Of a stretch of DNA of 13,503 nt, positions 5,285-13,405 are shown piece after piece. The stretch's first letter is position 1, and the number at the start of each line of letters is the position of its first letter. Both the position numbers and the translations under genes were made by a program. The notes beneath the pieces were generated by a model. It was not told the DNA's origin. It was given only the letters and a program-made list of their open reading frames with translations, and did no database searches. Source of the stretch: Methanobrevibacter_A sp964431035 (lineage in GTDB: Archaea; Methanobacteriota; Methanobacteria; Methanobacteriales; Methanobacteriaceae); assembly GCA_964431035.1 (NCBI GenBank), contig CAYSIF010000042.1:1-13503 (forward strand). The letters are read 5' to 3'.

Positions 5285-7007
5285 AAAGGTCTAAATTAAA
5301 TTCTAAAAATGAACCTGTATTTGAATTTATAAATTGTCTTGAAGTTGTTTGATTTTCAATACTAGTGAAATTAACTGTATATAAATCATCACCGTTATAA
5401 AATTCTAAAACTTCACCATTAAGAACTTCACTACCTTTAAATCTTTGAACTATATGACCATTAATTGAAATAGCATATGAGGAATCAGGTTCAAAGGATC
5501 CTACGAATGTTCTAATATATGAACCATTAACACTTATATTTACTGAGGTTTGATTTGATTCATGCGCGTAAACTATGAAACTATTTGCTATTGTGTAGTT
5601 TGTTAAATTTGATGAGTTCGAGTAATGAATAAACATTGTCGAATCAAATAAATCACTTAAACGACTATTAGAAATAACATCACCAGTGTTAACTTCTAAA
5701 AATTTCCTAGCTTCCAATGGTATTCTGAAAGTATTATCCTCATTCTCCCTAGTTGCATTGATTGAGTAATATGAATCACCTGCTTTTAAAAGATCTCCTT
5801 GAGATAAATGCATTGTAACCATAGCATCAGACGGGAACCTAACAATATCTGTCTCATTCTCAATAGCACTATCAATAGTATATGGACCTCTAACAGCAAT
5901 AGCCTGAGTACCAGTCTGAGGAACAATAATCAAATTCCTAGAAGTAGGTTCAATAGAAATAGCACCATCAGTAAAAGTAGCCGCACTCATAAAAGTAGTT
6001 AACATTAAAATAAGAATCAAACCACAAACTAAAAAAGGAAAATGCATCTTAATAAAAGACTTAAACGCTGAAACACGTGACCCCCTCTTAAAAATAGCAA
6101 TAGAACGACGCAAAAGCTTATAAACATAATAAATCGTCACAACAAAACCAATAAAAGCAACAACCAAACTAATACTCAAATGAATACCCGGTACAAAGAA
6201 TAACATAAACAAACCAAGAATAATAAGAGACAAACCCATAATAGCCCATCTAATATACTCACCAAGAGTATCCATCATAGTCACCCTACCATAATCAACA
6301 GCACGACTAATAATAGTCCTAACAACCTCATTAGCCATCACATGCAAATCAGATAAAGAGGACATCTCATGTTTAACATCACCAATATCAATTTCACCAA
6401 TACTAATACCATGAACATCAGCATCCAAAACAATACCAACATCCACACCATAATCATCTTCAAATCTAATATTATTCAATGCAGATCTTTTACCTGCAAA
6501 CTGACCACTTAAAGGCTGATCAAAGGTAACTTCAGGGAAGAAAAACTTCAATAAAGGTTTAGCAGTTAATTCAGTAACACGACCACTTTCTCTTGCAAAT
6601 TTAGTTTTAGTAATATCATATTTACCCTCAATTAAAGGATCAATAATAGCATTAACCTTATCCTTAGATAAATTAGAAATATCAGCATCAATAAAAGCAA
6701 CAATATCAGAATTAGTGTTCTTAAAACCCGTCTGTAAAGCAGAACCTTTACCTAAATTAGTAGTATGATTAATAACCCTAGCCCCAGCAGATAATGCTTC
6801 ACTTTCAGTATTATCTGTACTACCATCATTAACAACCACCACATCACTAATCTTATCAATTGATTTAACAATTTTCACAGTATGTGCAACTGTTCTATCC
6901 TCATTAAATGCAGGTATAACAACAGCAACTGAATTAGGAGTAATATCTTTGCTTGTGGTTTTAATTGAAGCTAATAAAAATGCAAGTATAACTATAAACC
7001 ATGACAT
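5283..7007 (-). CDS. membrane-anchored GT2 glycosyltransferase (GpgS/DPMS-like) with sequon-rich outer domain
   Basis: 574 residues, start ATG at 7007. Residues 3-15 are a hydrophobic anchor. Residues 27-240 form a GT2 catalytic domain: VAVVIPAFNE (27-36), VVVVNDGSTDN (56-66), NLGKGSALQTGF (84-95), the DAD metal motif (107-109), GQFAGKRSAL (168-177) and DYGVDVGIVLDAD (185-197). The last elements recall glucosyl-3-phosphoglycerate and dolichyl-phosphate sugar synthases. Three further spans (about 253-272, 278-296, 323-342) frame a basic cytosolic loop (RRSIAIFKRGSR), which fits the positive-inside rule and puts the GT domain inside. Residues 345-574 would lie outside and carry ten N-x-S/T sequons (N384, 417, 464, 467, 470, 485, 490, 494, 546, 552). 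No known domain is recognised there. It probably transfers a sugar to a lipid or envelope precursor; the acceptor is unknown. A GGAAG near 7020 is the only weak SD. Part of the gene lies in a tract where the + strand is C-rich. Confidence 0.75.
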   Translation of the reverse strand: MSWFIVILAFLLASIKTTSKDITPNSVAVVIPAFNEDRTVAHTVKIVKSIDKISDVVVVNDGSTDNTESEALSAGARVINHTTNLGKGSALQTGFKNTNSDIVAFIDADISNLSKDKVNAIIDPLIEGKYDITKTKFARESGRVTELTAKPLLKFFFPEVTFDQPLSGQFAGKRSALNNIRFEDDYGVDVGIVLDADVHGISIGEIDIGDVKHEMSSLSDLHVMANEVVRTIISRAVDYGRVTMMDTLGEYIRWAIMGLSLIILGLFMLFFVPGIHLSISLVVAFIGFVVTIYYVYKLLRRSIAIFKRGSRVSAFKSFIKMHFPFLVCGLILILMLTTFMSAATFTDGAISIEPTSRNLIIVPQTGTQAIAVRGPYTIDSAIENETDIVRFPSDAMVTMHLSQGDLLKAGDSYYSINATRENEDNTFRIPLEARKFLEVNTGDVISNSRLSDLFDSTMFIHYSNSSNLTNYTIANSFIVYAHESNQTSVNISVNGSYIRTFVGSFEPDSSYAISINGHIVQRFKGSEVLNGEVLEFYNGDDLYTVNFTSIENQTTSRQFINSNTGSFLEFNLDL

Positions 7008-7121
7008 GATAAATTTACTTCCATATATTTAAAAAAAATTTTATTCCTAATTTAAAACTTTTATTGTAACATATTAAAAAAACTTATTATAAAAATAAAT
7101 AAAAAAATGAGGATTAAAATA

Positions 7122-8106
7122 TTAAGGTTTTAGACATGCAATTGGTATAATTTTAACACCATCATCTCTAGTTTCTGCAACAGCATTTCCTGTAACTATT
7201 GCTAAAAAACTAGGTTCCCTAATATCCGTATCATTTTTAGATTTTTTATCTTTGATTATTTTATTTAATTTTGTTTTTGATCTGATATTAGGTGACCAAG
7301 CATTAATATCATCAATTACAAATAATTTTTTTAATACCTCAACATATGACAATAATGTTTGTTGGGTGATTTCTTTATAATTAGAACTTACATCTGCTAA
7401 TATTGTTTTATTTCTGGCCTAATGTAGATATGTTTCTTGAATATGATCTTAATATAGTTCTAACTAAATCAGGATCACGATGTGTGTTATCTATTTCAGA
7501 AACATCAATTTTACATATGTTATCAATATATGATTCTGCAATAAGTAGTTGATCTTCTTTATTTTCAATATTAAAGCATTCTGGCCATCCTCCACGACAT
7601 GATGCAAAAATTAGTTCTTCTATTGATAAATCAGCTACTATCCCATCAACATCTAAATTAGGATTGTCAAATAGTTCTTTTATTGAAATTTTTCCGTTTG
7701 ATTCTCCACTTTCAAAAAGAGTAAAAGGTTTCATTGTTAATCTATGGATTCTTCCAGTCCCTGTATGAGTAATTTTAGATTCATCTACTATTGTTGAACC
7801 TGTTAGGATATATTGACCTTTATTTGATGATTCATCAACATCATCTCTGATAGCATCCCATAATACTGGAGCTAATTGCCATTCATCTATTAATCTTGGT
7901 TTTTCTCCTTTTAAAAGTTCTTTTGGTTTAATATTCGCCAATTTTAAATAACTTTCTTTTTTCTGGGTCTTGTAATTTCAATACATTATTTGAGAAATAT
8001 TTTCCAGTTGTTGTTTTACCACACATTTTAGTCCAATAATTAAAACTGCGCCCATAACATTAAGATATCTTTGTAATGTATCATCAAGTATTCTAATTAT
8101 GTATTT
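7122..8106 (-). pseudogene. DUF4143-type archaeal ATPase, broken by three frameshifts
   Basis: Read leftward, three frames join into one recognisable ATPase with a DUF4143 C-terminal region. The start reads IIRILDDTLQRYLNVMGAVLIIG, followed by what should be the family's GPKWCGKTTTG Walker A. One base is missing there (about 8022-8025), so the frame leaves at the P-loop. An extra A in a six-A run (T6 at 7957-7962) breaks it again before LANIKPKELL. The middle part keeps LIDEWQLAPVLWDAIR (Walker B region) and YILTGST. An extra base near 7416-7419 breaks it a third time after SYSRNIST. The remainder, NKTILADV to NAWSPNIRSKTKL to the TAA at 7122, is the typical family end. No ATG stands at the expected start; upstream in-frame codons reach a stop at 8113. 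Intact relatives are common in archaea and often variable or mobile; their function is poorly known. This copy is almost certainly inactive. Confidence 0.85.
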
Positions 8107-8130
8107 TTTATTTTAATCAATTTATAAAAA

Positions 8131-8245
8131 AAATTGTGATAATTCATTTTAACAAATTGTGATATTTCACTTTAACAAATTGTGATAATTCATTTTAACA
8201 TTTTGTGATATTTCACTTTAACATTTTGTGATAATCTATTTAAAA
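8131..8245. repeat. five 23-bp tandem repeats, A/B alternating, upstream of the ATPase pseudogene
   Basis: Units begin at 8131, 8154, 8177, 8200 and 8223, each exactly 23 bases. Type A (1, 3, partly 5) has TTGTGATAATTCATTTTAAC; type B (2, 4) has TTGTGATATTTCACTTTAAC. The second series starts ATTTTGTG instead of AAATTGTG in units 4 and 5. Type B contains the dyad GTGA-TATT-TCAC, and unit junctions contain ACA-n3-TGT. The array ends 25 bases before the pseudogene's first sense codon and just upstream of a TATA-like TTTATAAATT on the minus strand, as expected of operator sites. Unit 5 also runs into T/A runs that may terminate the large gene at 8268. There are no unique spacers between units, so this is not a CRISPR array. 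Confidence 0.85.
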
Positions 8246-8252
8246 AAAATAG
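8236..8252 (-). terminator. T-tract and dyad downstream of the GT2-glycerophosphotransferase gene
   Basis: On the minus strand, CTATTTTTTTTAAATAG follows the TAG stop (8268-8270) by about 16 bases. Its run of eight T and short CTATTT/AAATAG dyad suit archaeal termination. It overlaps the last 23-bp repeat unit. Confidence 0.45.
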
Positions 8253-8267
8253 TTGAAATTAATTTTC

Positions 8268-10943
8268 CTATTGGTATAATTTCATTATAGCATTATAATT
8301 TCTTTTACAGTTATTTTTATCATGAAAAGTGTAGAATTTATCTATTCTATCATTATAAATATCTTTAATTTTACAATCGGTTTCTATATATTCTTTTATT
8401 ATTTTAACAAGTTCTTCATGTGTTTTTATTACTTCTCCAAAACCATCATTTTCAAAGTCAAATTCACTTTCTTTATTTGTGAATTTTGGTGTATCTCCTT
8501 TAAAATGATAATAAACAATTGGTTTTTTTAAATAGGAAAAATCATAAAAAACAGAAGAGTTATCTGTAATCATTAATTTAGATTGACTTAAAACATCAGT
8601 ATACTCCATTTTAAAATTATCATCAATGATAACATCTGGATTTCTATCGAATAAATGTATAAAGTCTATTGTTCTTGGATGTGGTTTAAATATTAATTTA
8701 TAACCTTTACTTTCACAATAATCTATTAATTCAGTATCATTGATGAGTTTATTGAATTCTTTAAAGTATGCTGTTGCTTTAAAGTCATTATCTTCCATAT
8801 TATTAAATAAATGTCTCCATGATGGCATTATTAGTATCTGATTTTTTAGATTATCATTGTTTAATGCATCATATCGTGGCAGTCCTAGTATTTGCACTAC
8901 TTCTTTTTCATAATTGTATGGGTATTGGAATATTGAGTCGTATTCTTTTTGTGCTGAGCATACAAATATTGTTAAATTCATATCACATTTTTTAAGCCAT
9001 GGTGATATGTTTTCATTTATGATTCCGTGTTGTAGGAATATGTATTGTGAGAATAGTAGTCCGTTTAGTAGGTATACTTGTTCTCCCCAAAATGGGTTGA
9101 AGATATCATCATCAGGGTGTGAGGATATTATTTTATCTGCTAGTAAAAATAGTATTTTGTGTTTAAATGATTGGAAGTTTACTACTTTTCCATATTTTTT
9201 CAATTTATTATAGTCTGATGATTGTTTATCTATTATGAAGTATTTTTTGATTTTGTCTTTTTGTTTTGTTGAGTATTTGAATAGGTGTTCTGCATTGTCT
9301 TTTGCTGTGTTTTGTCTGTCCATAAATAGCCATATTTTCTTGTTTTTGTAGATGGTGTTGATTAGTATGAATTGTATTATTCTTAGTAGTATTGTTTCTT
9401 TGTAGAATGGTTTTTTTGTTCTGTATATGTTTCGTAGTGTGCTTAGTTCTAGTTTTAAATAGTTTTTAAATGTGTATGGGTTTATTACTATGGAGTTATC
9501 TATGTTTTTTACTAGGTATTGGTTTAGTTTTATTTGTTTTTTATTATAACTTGTTCTGAAGTAGTGTGATGTTCTTGATAGTCTTGCATTCATTGAGAAT
9601 TGTATTGGTAAGTCTACTTCTATATCGTATCTTATTTTGAAGTATATTGTGGTTGGTTCTGGTTTTACTGGTATTTTAATGTCTATGTGTAGTCTTTCTT
9701 CTATTGGTTTTCCAAGTGAGAATTCATTTCTTGTTGGATATATTACTTCTTTTGCTGTGAATTCTTCTTCACCATTATTTGTTATTTTCACTGCTTTGAT
9801 TTTTGTTAGTTCGTTTTTGAAAAATGATGGTAAGTATCCTGATATATAAAGTGTATCGTCTTGTATTTCTATTATATCTATCCATAAGGATTTTAATCCT
9901 AAAGTATCAAATGTTTTTGTTTGTATTTTTAGGTTTTCTGTATTGTTTTCTATGTATTTTTTAAATCCATTGTGTTTTAATTCTAGTATGTGAACTTTAA
10001 GATTTTCTGATATGTTTTTTTGTGATAGTATTATTTCATCACTTATATCCTGTAGTACATCTTCTAAGTTTTCATATAGTTTTATGGTTTCTTGTGGTGT
10101 TAGTATATCGTTTATTTGTGGTATTTCGAATATCCATTGTAATGTGTACATTGCTAGGTATTGTATAAATGGTGGAGTGTATCCTAGTTTCTTTTTTGAG
10201 TATTCTATAATCTTTTTTATGTATTCTTCGATTTGATCATTATAATATTCTTTTCTTTTTGTGAAATTATCTGTAGTGCTAGTGTAATCTTCTCTTCTTC
10301 TGTAATAGTATTTTGTTGAGCTTATTACACCCATTTTACATTTTTCTAAAAGTATTTGGTTAATTAGTAAAGCATCCTCAGAGGTTATTAATTTTTTATT
10401 AAATTCTAAATTCTTTAATGCATCTTTTTTTATAAAAGCAGATGATGCTGAAAGTTGTATGAATGTAGGTTCTTCCAGTAAATCTACAAGACGTGTAGTT
10501 TCAAATTTATAATTAAGTATATGTTCATCATTACTTGCTCCAAAAAATACTAAAGGCATTGATACAACATCTACCTCATCCTCATATTCTTTATAAAAAT
10601 TTAGAACCTCAGAACATGCATTTAATTCTAGTTTATCATCACTGTCAAGGAAGTTTACATATTCACCTTTTACATATTTTAATCCTTGATTTCTAGCTGA
10701 TGCTTGACCGTTATTTTCCTGATAAATATATTCAATATTGTTTGGATATTCTTTAGCATATTCTTTACATAAGTTTCCAGTATTATCTGTACTTCCATCA
10801 TCAACTATTATAAGTTGAATATTTTCTTTAAAATCTAATGTTTGATTTATAACACTATTAACAGCCTCATTAATCCATTTACTTGAATTATATGTTGCCA
10901 TTACTATACTAAATTTAAAATCCATACAAATATCCAAACTCAT
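8268..10943 (-). CDS. bifunctional GT2 glycosyltransferase / CDP-glycerol glycerophosphotransferase-like protein
   Basis: 891 residues in three parts. Residues 9-250 are a GT2 domain: FSIVMATYNSSKW (11-23), VDDGSTDN (47-54), NNGQASARNQGL (77-88) and the DSDD metal motif (100-103), with TSED at 187-190. Residues about 345-460 look like a beta-rich linker domain. Residues about 535-890 match the TagF/TagB-like CDP-glycerol transferase family: LQHGI (637-641), LGLPRYD (686-692), FKPHP (752-756) and TDNSSVFYDF (793-802). No signal peptide or membrane span is evident, so it acts in the cytosol or at the inner membrane face. It probably builds a surface polymer with sugar and polyol-phosphate units, like bacterial teichoic-acid enzymes; the donor is unproven. 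ATG 10943 lies about 27 bases from a TATA-like box, giving a leaderless start; Met7 (10925) is the alternative. Base composition switches inside the gene: the middle has a G-rich + strand, the ends do not. Confidence 0.85.
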   Translation of the reverse strand: MSLDICMDFKFSIVMATYNSSKWINEAVNSVINQTLDFKENIQLIIVDDGSTDNTGNLCKEYAKEYPNNIEYIYQENNGQASARNQGLKYVKGEYVNFLDSDDKLELNACSEVLNFYKEYEDEVDVVSMPLVFFGASNDEHILNYKFETTRLVDLLEEPTFIQLSASSAFIKKDALKNLEFNKKLITSEDALLINQILLEKCKMGVISSTKYYYRRREDYTSTTDNFTKRKEYYNDQIEEYIKKIIEYSKKKLGYTPPFIQYLAMYTLQWIFEIPQINDILTPQETIKLYENLEDVLQDISDEIILSQKNISENLKVHILELKHNGFKKYIENNTENLKIQTKTFDTLGLKSLWIDIIEIQDDTLYISGYLPSFFKNELTKIKAVKITNNGEEEFTAKEVIYPTRNEFSLGKPIEERLHIDIKIPVKPEPTTIYFKIRYDIEVDLPIQFSMNARLSRTSHYFRTSYNKKQIKLNQYLVKNIDNSIVINPYTFKNYLKLELSTLRNIYRTKKPFYKETILLRIIQFILINTIYKNKKIWLFMDRQNTAKDNAEHLFKYSTKQKDKIKKYFIIDKQSSDYNKLKKYGKVVNFQSFKHKILFLLADKIISSHPDDDIFNPFWGEQVYLLNGLLFSQYIFLQHGIINENISPWLKKCDMNLTIFVCSAQKEYDSIFQYPYNYEKEVVQILGLPRYDALNNDNLKNQILIMPSWRHLFNNMEDNDFKATAYFKEFNKLINDTELIDYCESKGYKLIFKPHPRTIDFIHLFDRNPDVIIDDNFKMEYTDVLSQSKLMITDNSSVFYDFSYLKKPIVYYHFKGDTPKFTNKESEFDFENDGFGEVIKTHEELVKIIKEYIETDCKIKDIYNDRIDKFYTFHDKNNCKRNYNAIMKLYQ

Positions 10944-11093
10944 TTTTAATTCATTTTAAAAATATTTTTTATAAAATTATTCTATTTTTTTATTATATTT
11001 TTATTTAATATTAATTAAAAATATTAATAATATAGAATTGAATTATTTTTTTTCAAATTAGTAAATTAAAATAAAAAATGGTGTGTAAAAATT
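10944..11093. promoter_or_regulatory. divergent promoter region between the surface-polymer gene and purE
   Basis: For the leftward gene, TTTTATAAAAA on the minus strand at about 10966-10976 is at TATA distance from ATG 10943. For purE, AATATTAATAATATAG at about 11019-11034 is the best TATA candidate, predicting a start near 11055-11060. A GGTG SD at 11080-11083 lies 10 bases before TTG 11094. No tRNA or other gene is seen. Confidence 0.45.
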
Positions 11094-12104
11094 TTGAATC
11101 CAAAAGTAATGATAATACTTGGTAGTGCCTCAGATATTGGGATAGCTGAGAAAAGTATTAAAATATTAGAAAAATTAGAAATTCCATACAGTTTAAAAGT
11201 AGCATCAGCACACAGAACACATGAAAAAGTAAAAAAACTAGTTCTTGATGGAACAAAAAATGGGATTGAAGTCTTCATAGGCATAGCAGGTTTAGCTGCA
11301 CACCTACCAGGAGTAATAGCAGCATACACATACAGACCAGTTATTGGAGTACCAGTAAAAGCCAACCTAGAAGGCCTAGACTCATTATATGCATGTAGTC
11401 AAATGCCATTTCCAGCACCAGTAGCAACAGTTGGAATAGATCGAGGAGACAATGCAGCAATACTAGCAGGAGAAATCATCGGAACATACAATAAAGAAAT
11501 CCATGAAAACATCCTAAAACTAAGAATGGAATATCAAGAAAAAGTAATAAATGGAGAAAAAGAAGTACTTGAAAAACTAAACGGAAAATACCTAGACAAA
11601 GACTTCCTATCACAATACAACACAATAAACAAACCACAAACAAACAATACAAATGATGGTCCAGACGTATCTGTTATCGTAGGAAGTGAAACAGATATGG
11701 AAATAGGAGAAGAAGTCACAGTACTTCTTGAAAGATTAGATATTAGCTTTGATTTAAAAGTAATATCCCCAATCAGATATCCAGAAGAATTCGAAGAATA
11801 CATAAACAAAATGCAAAACGTTAAACTATTCATCGCAATAAACGGACTATCTGGACTAGTAGCAGGTTCCATAGTAGCATTAAGTGAAAAACCTGTTATC
11901 GGTGTTCCACGTGCAAGCAAATATAATATCCCAGACTCATTACTAACCATGATTCAAATGCCACCAGGAATGCCTATAGGAACCATAGGACTAGATAATG
12001 CTGCAAACGCTGCAATACTAGCAGGAGAAATACTAGGAATAACAAACCCTGAAATAAAAGACACAATAGAATGGATTAAAAATAAAAATATTAGAAACTT
12101 ATAA
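11094..12104 (+). CDS. purE: tandem-domain PurE (AIR/N5-CAIR carboxylase family)
   Basis: This 336-residue protein has two PurE domains and acts in purine synthesis, where PurE places the carboxyl group on aminoimidazole ribotide. Domain 1 (residues 3-133) is complete: ILGSASD (8-14), ASAHRTH with His40 (37-43), GLAAHLPGV with His70 (66-74), PVIGVPV (82-88) and GLDSLYACSQMP (94-105). Domain 2 (190-318) keeps the fold motifs VGSETD (196-201), KPVIGVP (266-272) and SLLTMIQMPPGMP (282-294). However, it reads SPIRYPE where domain 1 has SAHRTHE (His to Ile227) and GLSGLVAG for GLAAHLPG (His to Leu255), so it is probably non-catalytic. A two-domain form is typical of Methanobacteriales. The start is TTG 11094, chosen for the upstream GGTG and because it gives the family N-terminus PKVMIILGS. 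The ubiD start lies 26 bases after the stop, so the two likely form an operon. Confidence 0.9.
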   Translation: MNPKVMIILGSASDIGIAEKSIKILEKLEIPYSLKVASAHRTHEKVKKLVLDGTKNGIEVFIGIAGLAAHLPGVIAAYTYRPVIGVPVKANLEGLDSLYACSQMPFPAPVATVGIDRGDNAAILAGEIIGTYNKEIHENILKLRMEYQEKVINGEKEVLEKLNGKYLDKDFLSQYNTINKPQTNNTNDGPDVSVIVGSETDMEIGEEVTVLLERLDISFDLKVISPIRYPEEFEEYINKMQNVKLFIAINGLSGLVAGSIVALSEKPVIGVPRASKYNIPDSLLTMIQMPPGMPIGTIGLDNAANAAILAGEILGITNPEIKDTIEWIKNKNIRNL

Positions 12105-12116
12105 AAAAAACAATTT

Positions 12117-12122
12117 AGGTGA
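12117..12122 (+). promoter_or_regulatory. AGGTGA ribosome binding site of the ubiD gene
   Basis: AGGTGA complements the archaeal 16S 3' end and lies 8 bases before ATG 12131. The in-frame GTG at 12119-12121 lies inside this site and therefore cannot be the real start; the ATG is preferred. Confidence 0.8.
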
Positions 12123-12130
12123 AAAAACAT

Positions 12131-13390
12131 ATGAGCTCAGAAAAAGACGTAGTAATAGAAATAGACGATGAAATCGATGCAAAATACGAAGCATGCGACG
12201 TACTAAGAAAACACCCAAAAAACACAGTACTCCTATCTAACATAAAAGGCTACGACATACCAATAGTATCCGGAATCTGCAACACCCGTGAAAAAATAGC
12301 AAACTCAATAAACTGTGAAGTTGAAGAAATCACAGAAAAAATCATAGAAGCAACAGAAAACCCAAAAAAAATAAAAAACTATACAAACCTAGACGAATAC
12401 GTCACATTCGAAGCTGATTTAAACAAATTACCTATATTAACACACTACAAAAAAGACGGAGGAGCATATATAACAGCAGGAGTTGTCATAGCAAAAAACC
12501 CAGACAACGGAATACAAAATGCATCCATCCACAGAATGCTAGTTTTAGATGAAAAACACTTAGCAATCAGACTAGTTCCAAGAAACCTATTCACATATTA
12601 TGAAAAAGCAAAAGAAAAAGGTGAAAACCTAAAAATAGCAATAGCAATAGGAATGGACCCAGCAATACTATTAGCCTCTACAACATCAATATCAATCGAT
12701 GCAGACGAACTAGAAGTAGCAAACGCATTTAAAGACGGAGAATTAACCTTAATAGAATGTGAAGAATCCGACCTAAACGTACCAGACGCAGACATCATAC
12801 TAGAAGGAGAAATATCAGTAACAGAAAACGTGAAAGAAGGACCATTCGTAGACCTAACCGACACATACGACGTAATAAGAGACCAACCAGTAATCAACCT
12901 AACAAAAATGCACATCAAAAAAGAAAACCCAATGTACCACGCAATCCTACCAGCAGGATTCGAACACAAACTACTACAAGGACTACCACAAGAACCAAGA
13001 ATATTCAAAGCAATAAAAAACATGCTCCCAACAGTAAAAAACGTCGTACTAACAGAAGGAGGATGCTGCTGGCTACACGCAGTCGTATCCATAAACAAAC
13101 AAACACAAGGAGACGCAAAAAATGTTATGATGGCAGCACTATCAGCACACCCATCACTAAAACACGTAGTAGTCGTAGATGAAGACATTAATATTTTTGA
13201 TCCTCAAGATGTTGAATATGCAATCGCAACACGTGTTAAAGGAGACGACGACATAGTCATCATACCAAAAGCCAGAGGCTCATCATTAGACCCAGTTGCA
13301 TTACCAGACGGAACAACAACAAAAATAGGAGTAGATGCAACTAAAGATTTAAACAAAAAAGAAAAATTCGAAAGAGTAAGTTTCCAATAA
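12131..13390 (+). CDS. UbiD-family prenylated-FMN decarboxylase, possible anhydromevalonate phosphate decarboxylase
   Basis: 419 residues from ATG 12131. UbiD enzymes remove a carboxylate from unsaturated acids using prenylated FMN made by UbiX. Matching elements are DGGAYITAGVVIAKNP (109-124), ASIHRMLVLD (131-140), HLAIRLVPRNL (143-153) with Arg147, LEGEIS (224-229), EGPFVDLTDTYD (236-247), AGFEHKLLQGLPQEP (275-289), a TEGGCCW segment (308-314) and VDEDINIFDPQDVEYAIATR (349-368). Arg147, Glu236 and Asp241 fit the conserved Arg-Glu-Glu/Asp catalytic set. Archaea lack ubiquinone. In archaea with the modified mevalonate route, a UbiD homologue decarboxylates anhydromevalonate phosphate, and that is the most likely role here, though not provable from the window. 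It is a soluble protein, co-directional with purE 26 bases upstream. Coding-strand C content is high in most of the gene. Confidence 0.85.
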   Translation: MSSEKDVVIEIDDEIDAKYEACDVLRKHPKNTVLLSNIKGYDIPIVSGICNTREKIANSINCEVEEITEKIIEATENPKKIKNYTNLDEYVTFEADLNKLPILTHYKKDGGAYITAGVVIAKNPDNGIQNASIHRMLVLDEKHLAIRLVPRNLFTYYEKAKEKGENLKIAIAIGMDPAILLASTTSISIDADELEVANAFKDGELTLIECEESDLNVPDADIILEGEISVTENVKEGPFVDLTDTYDVIRDQPVINLTKMHIKKENPMYHAILPAGFEHKLLQGLPQEPRIFKAIKNMLPTVKNVVLTEGGCCWLHAVVSINKQTQGDAKNVMMAALSAHPSLKHVVVVDEDINIFDPQDVEYAIATRVKGDDDIVIIPKARGSSLDPVALPDGTTTKIGVDATKDLNKKEKFERVSFQ

Positions 13391-13405
13391 AAACTTTTAT
13401 TTTAA
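13391..13405 (+). terminator. T-rich terminator after the ubiD gene
   Basis: AAAACTTTTATTTTAA directly follows the stop codon. It fits the T-tract termination used elsewhere in this window and would end the purE-ubiD transcript. Confidence 0.4.

Noticed and set aside
7122..7352. Intact 76-residue protein on the minus strand
   Set aside because: It begins at a TTG within the same ATPase and is its C-terminal piece after the third frameshift.
7408..7941. Intact 177-residue protein on the minus strand
   Set aside because: It begins at a TTG without SD and is only the middle piece of the frameshifted ATPase.
8131..8245. CRISPR array
   Set aside because: Units are directly adjacent with no variable spacers and no cas genes are nearby.
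12119..12130. GTG start for ubiD at 12119
   Set aside because: The GTG is part of the AGGTGA ribosome site, which is correctly spaced for ATG 12131.
12598..13188. 196-residue frame opposite ubiD
   Set aside because: It is the antisense shadow of a well-matched gene, with serine-rich low-complexity translation and no ribosome site.
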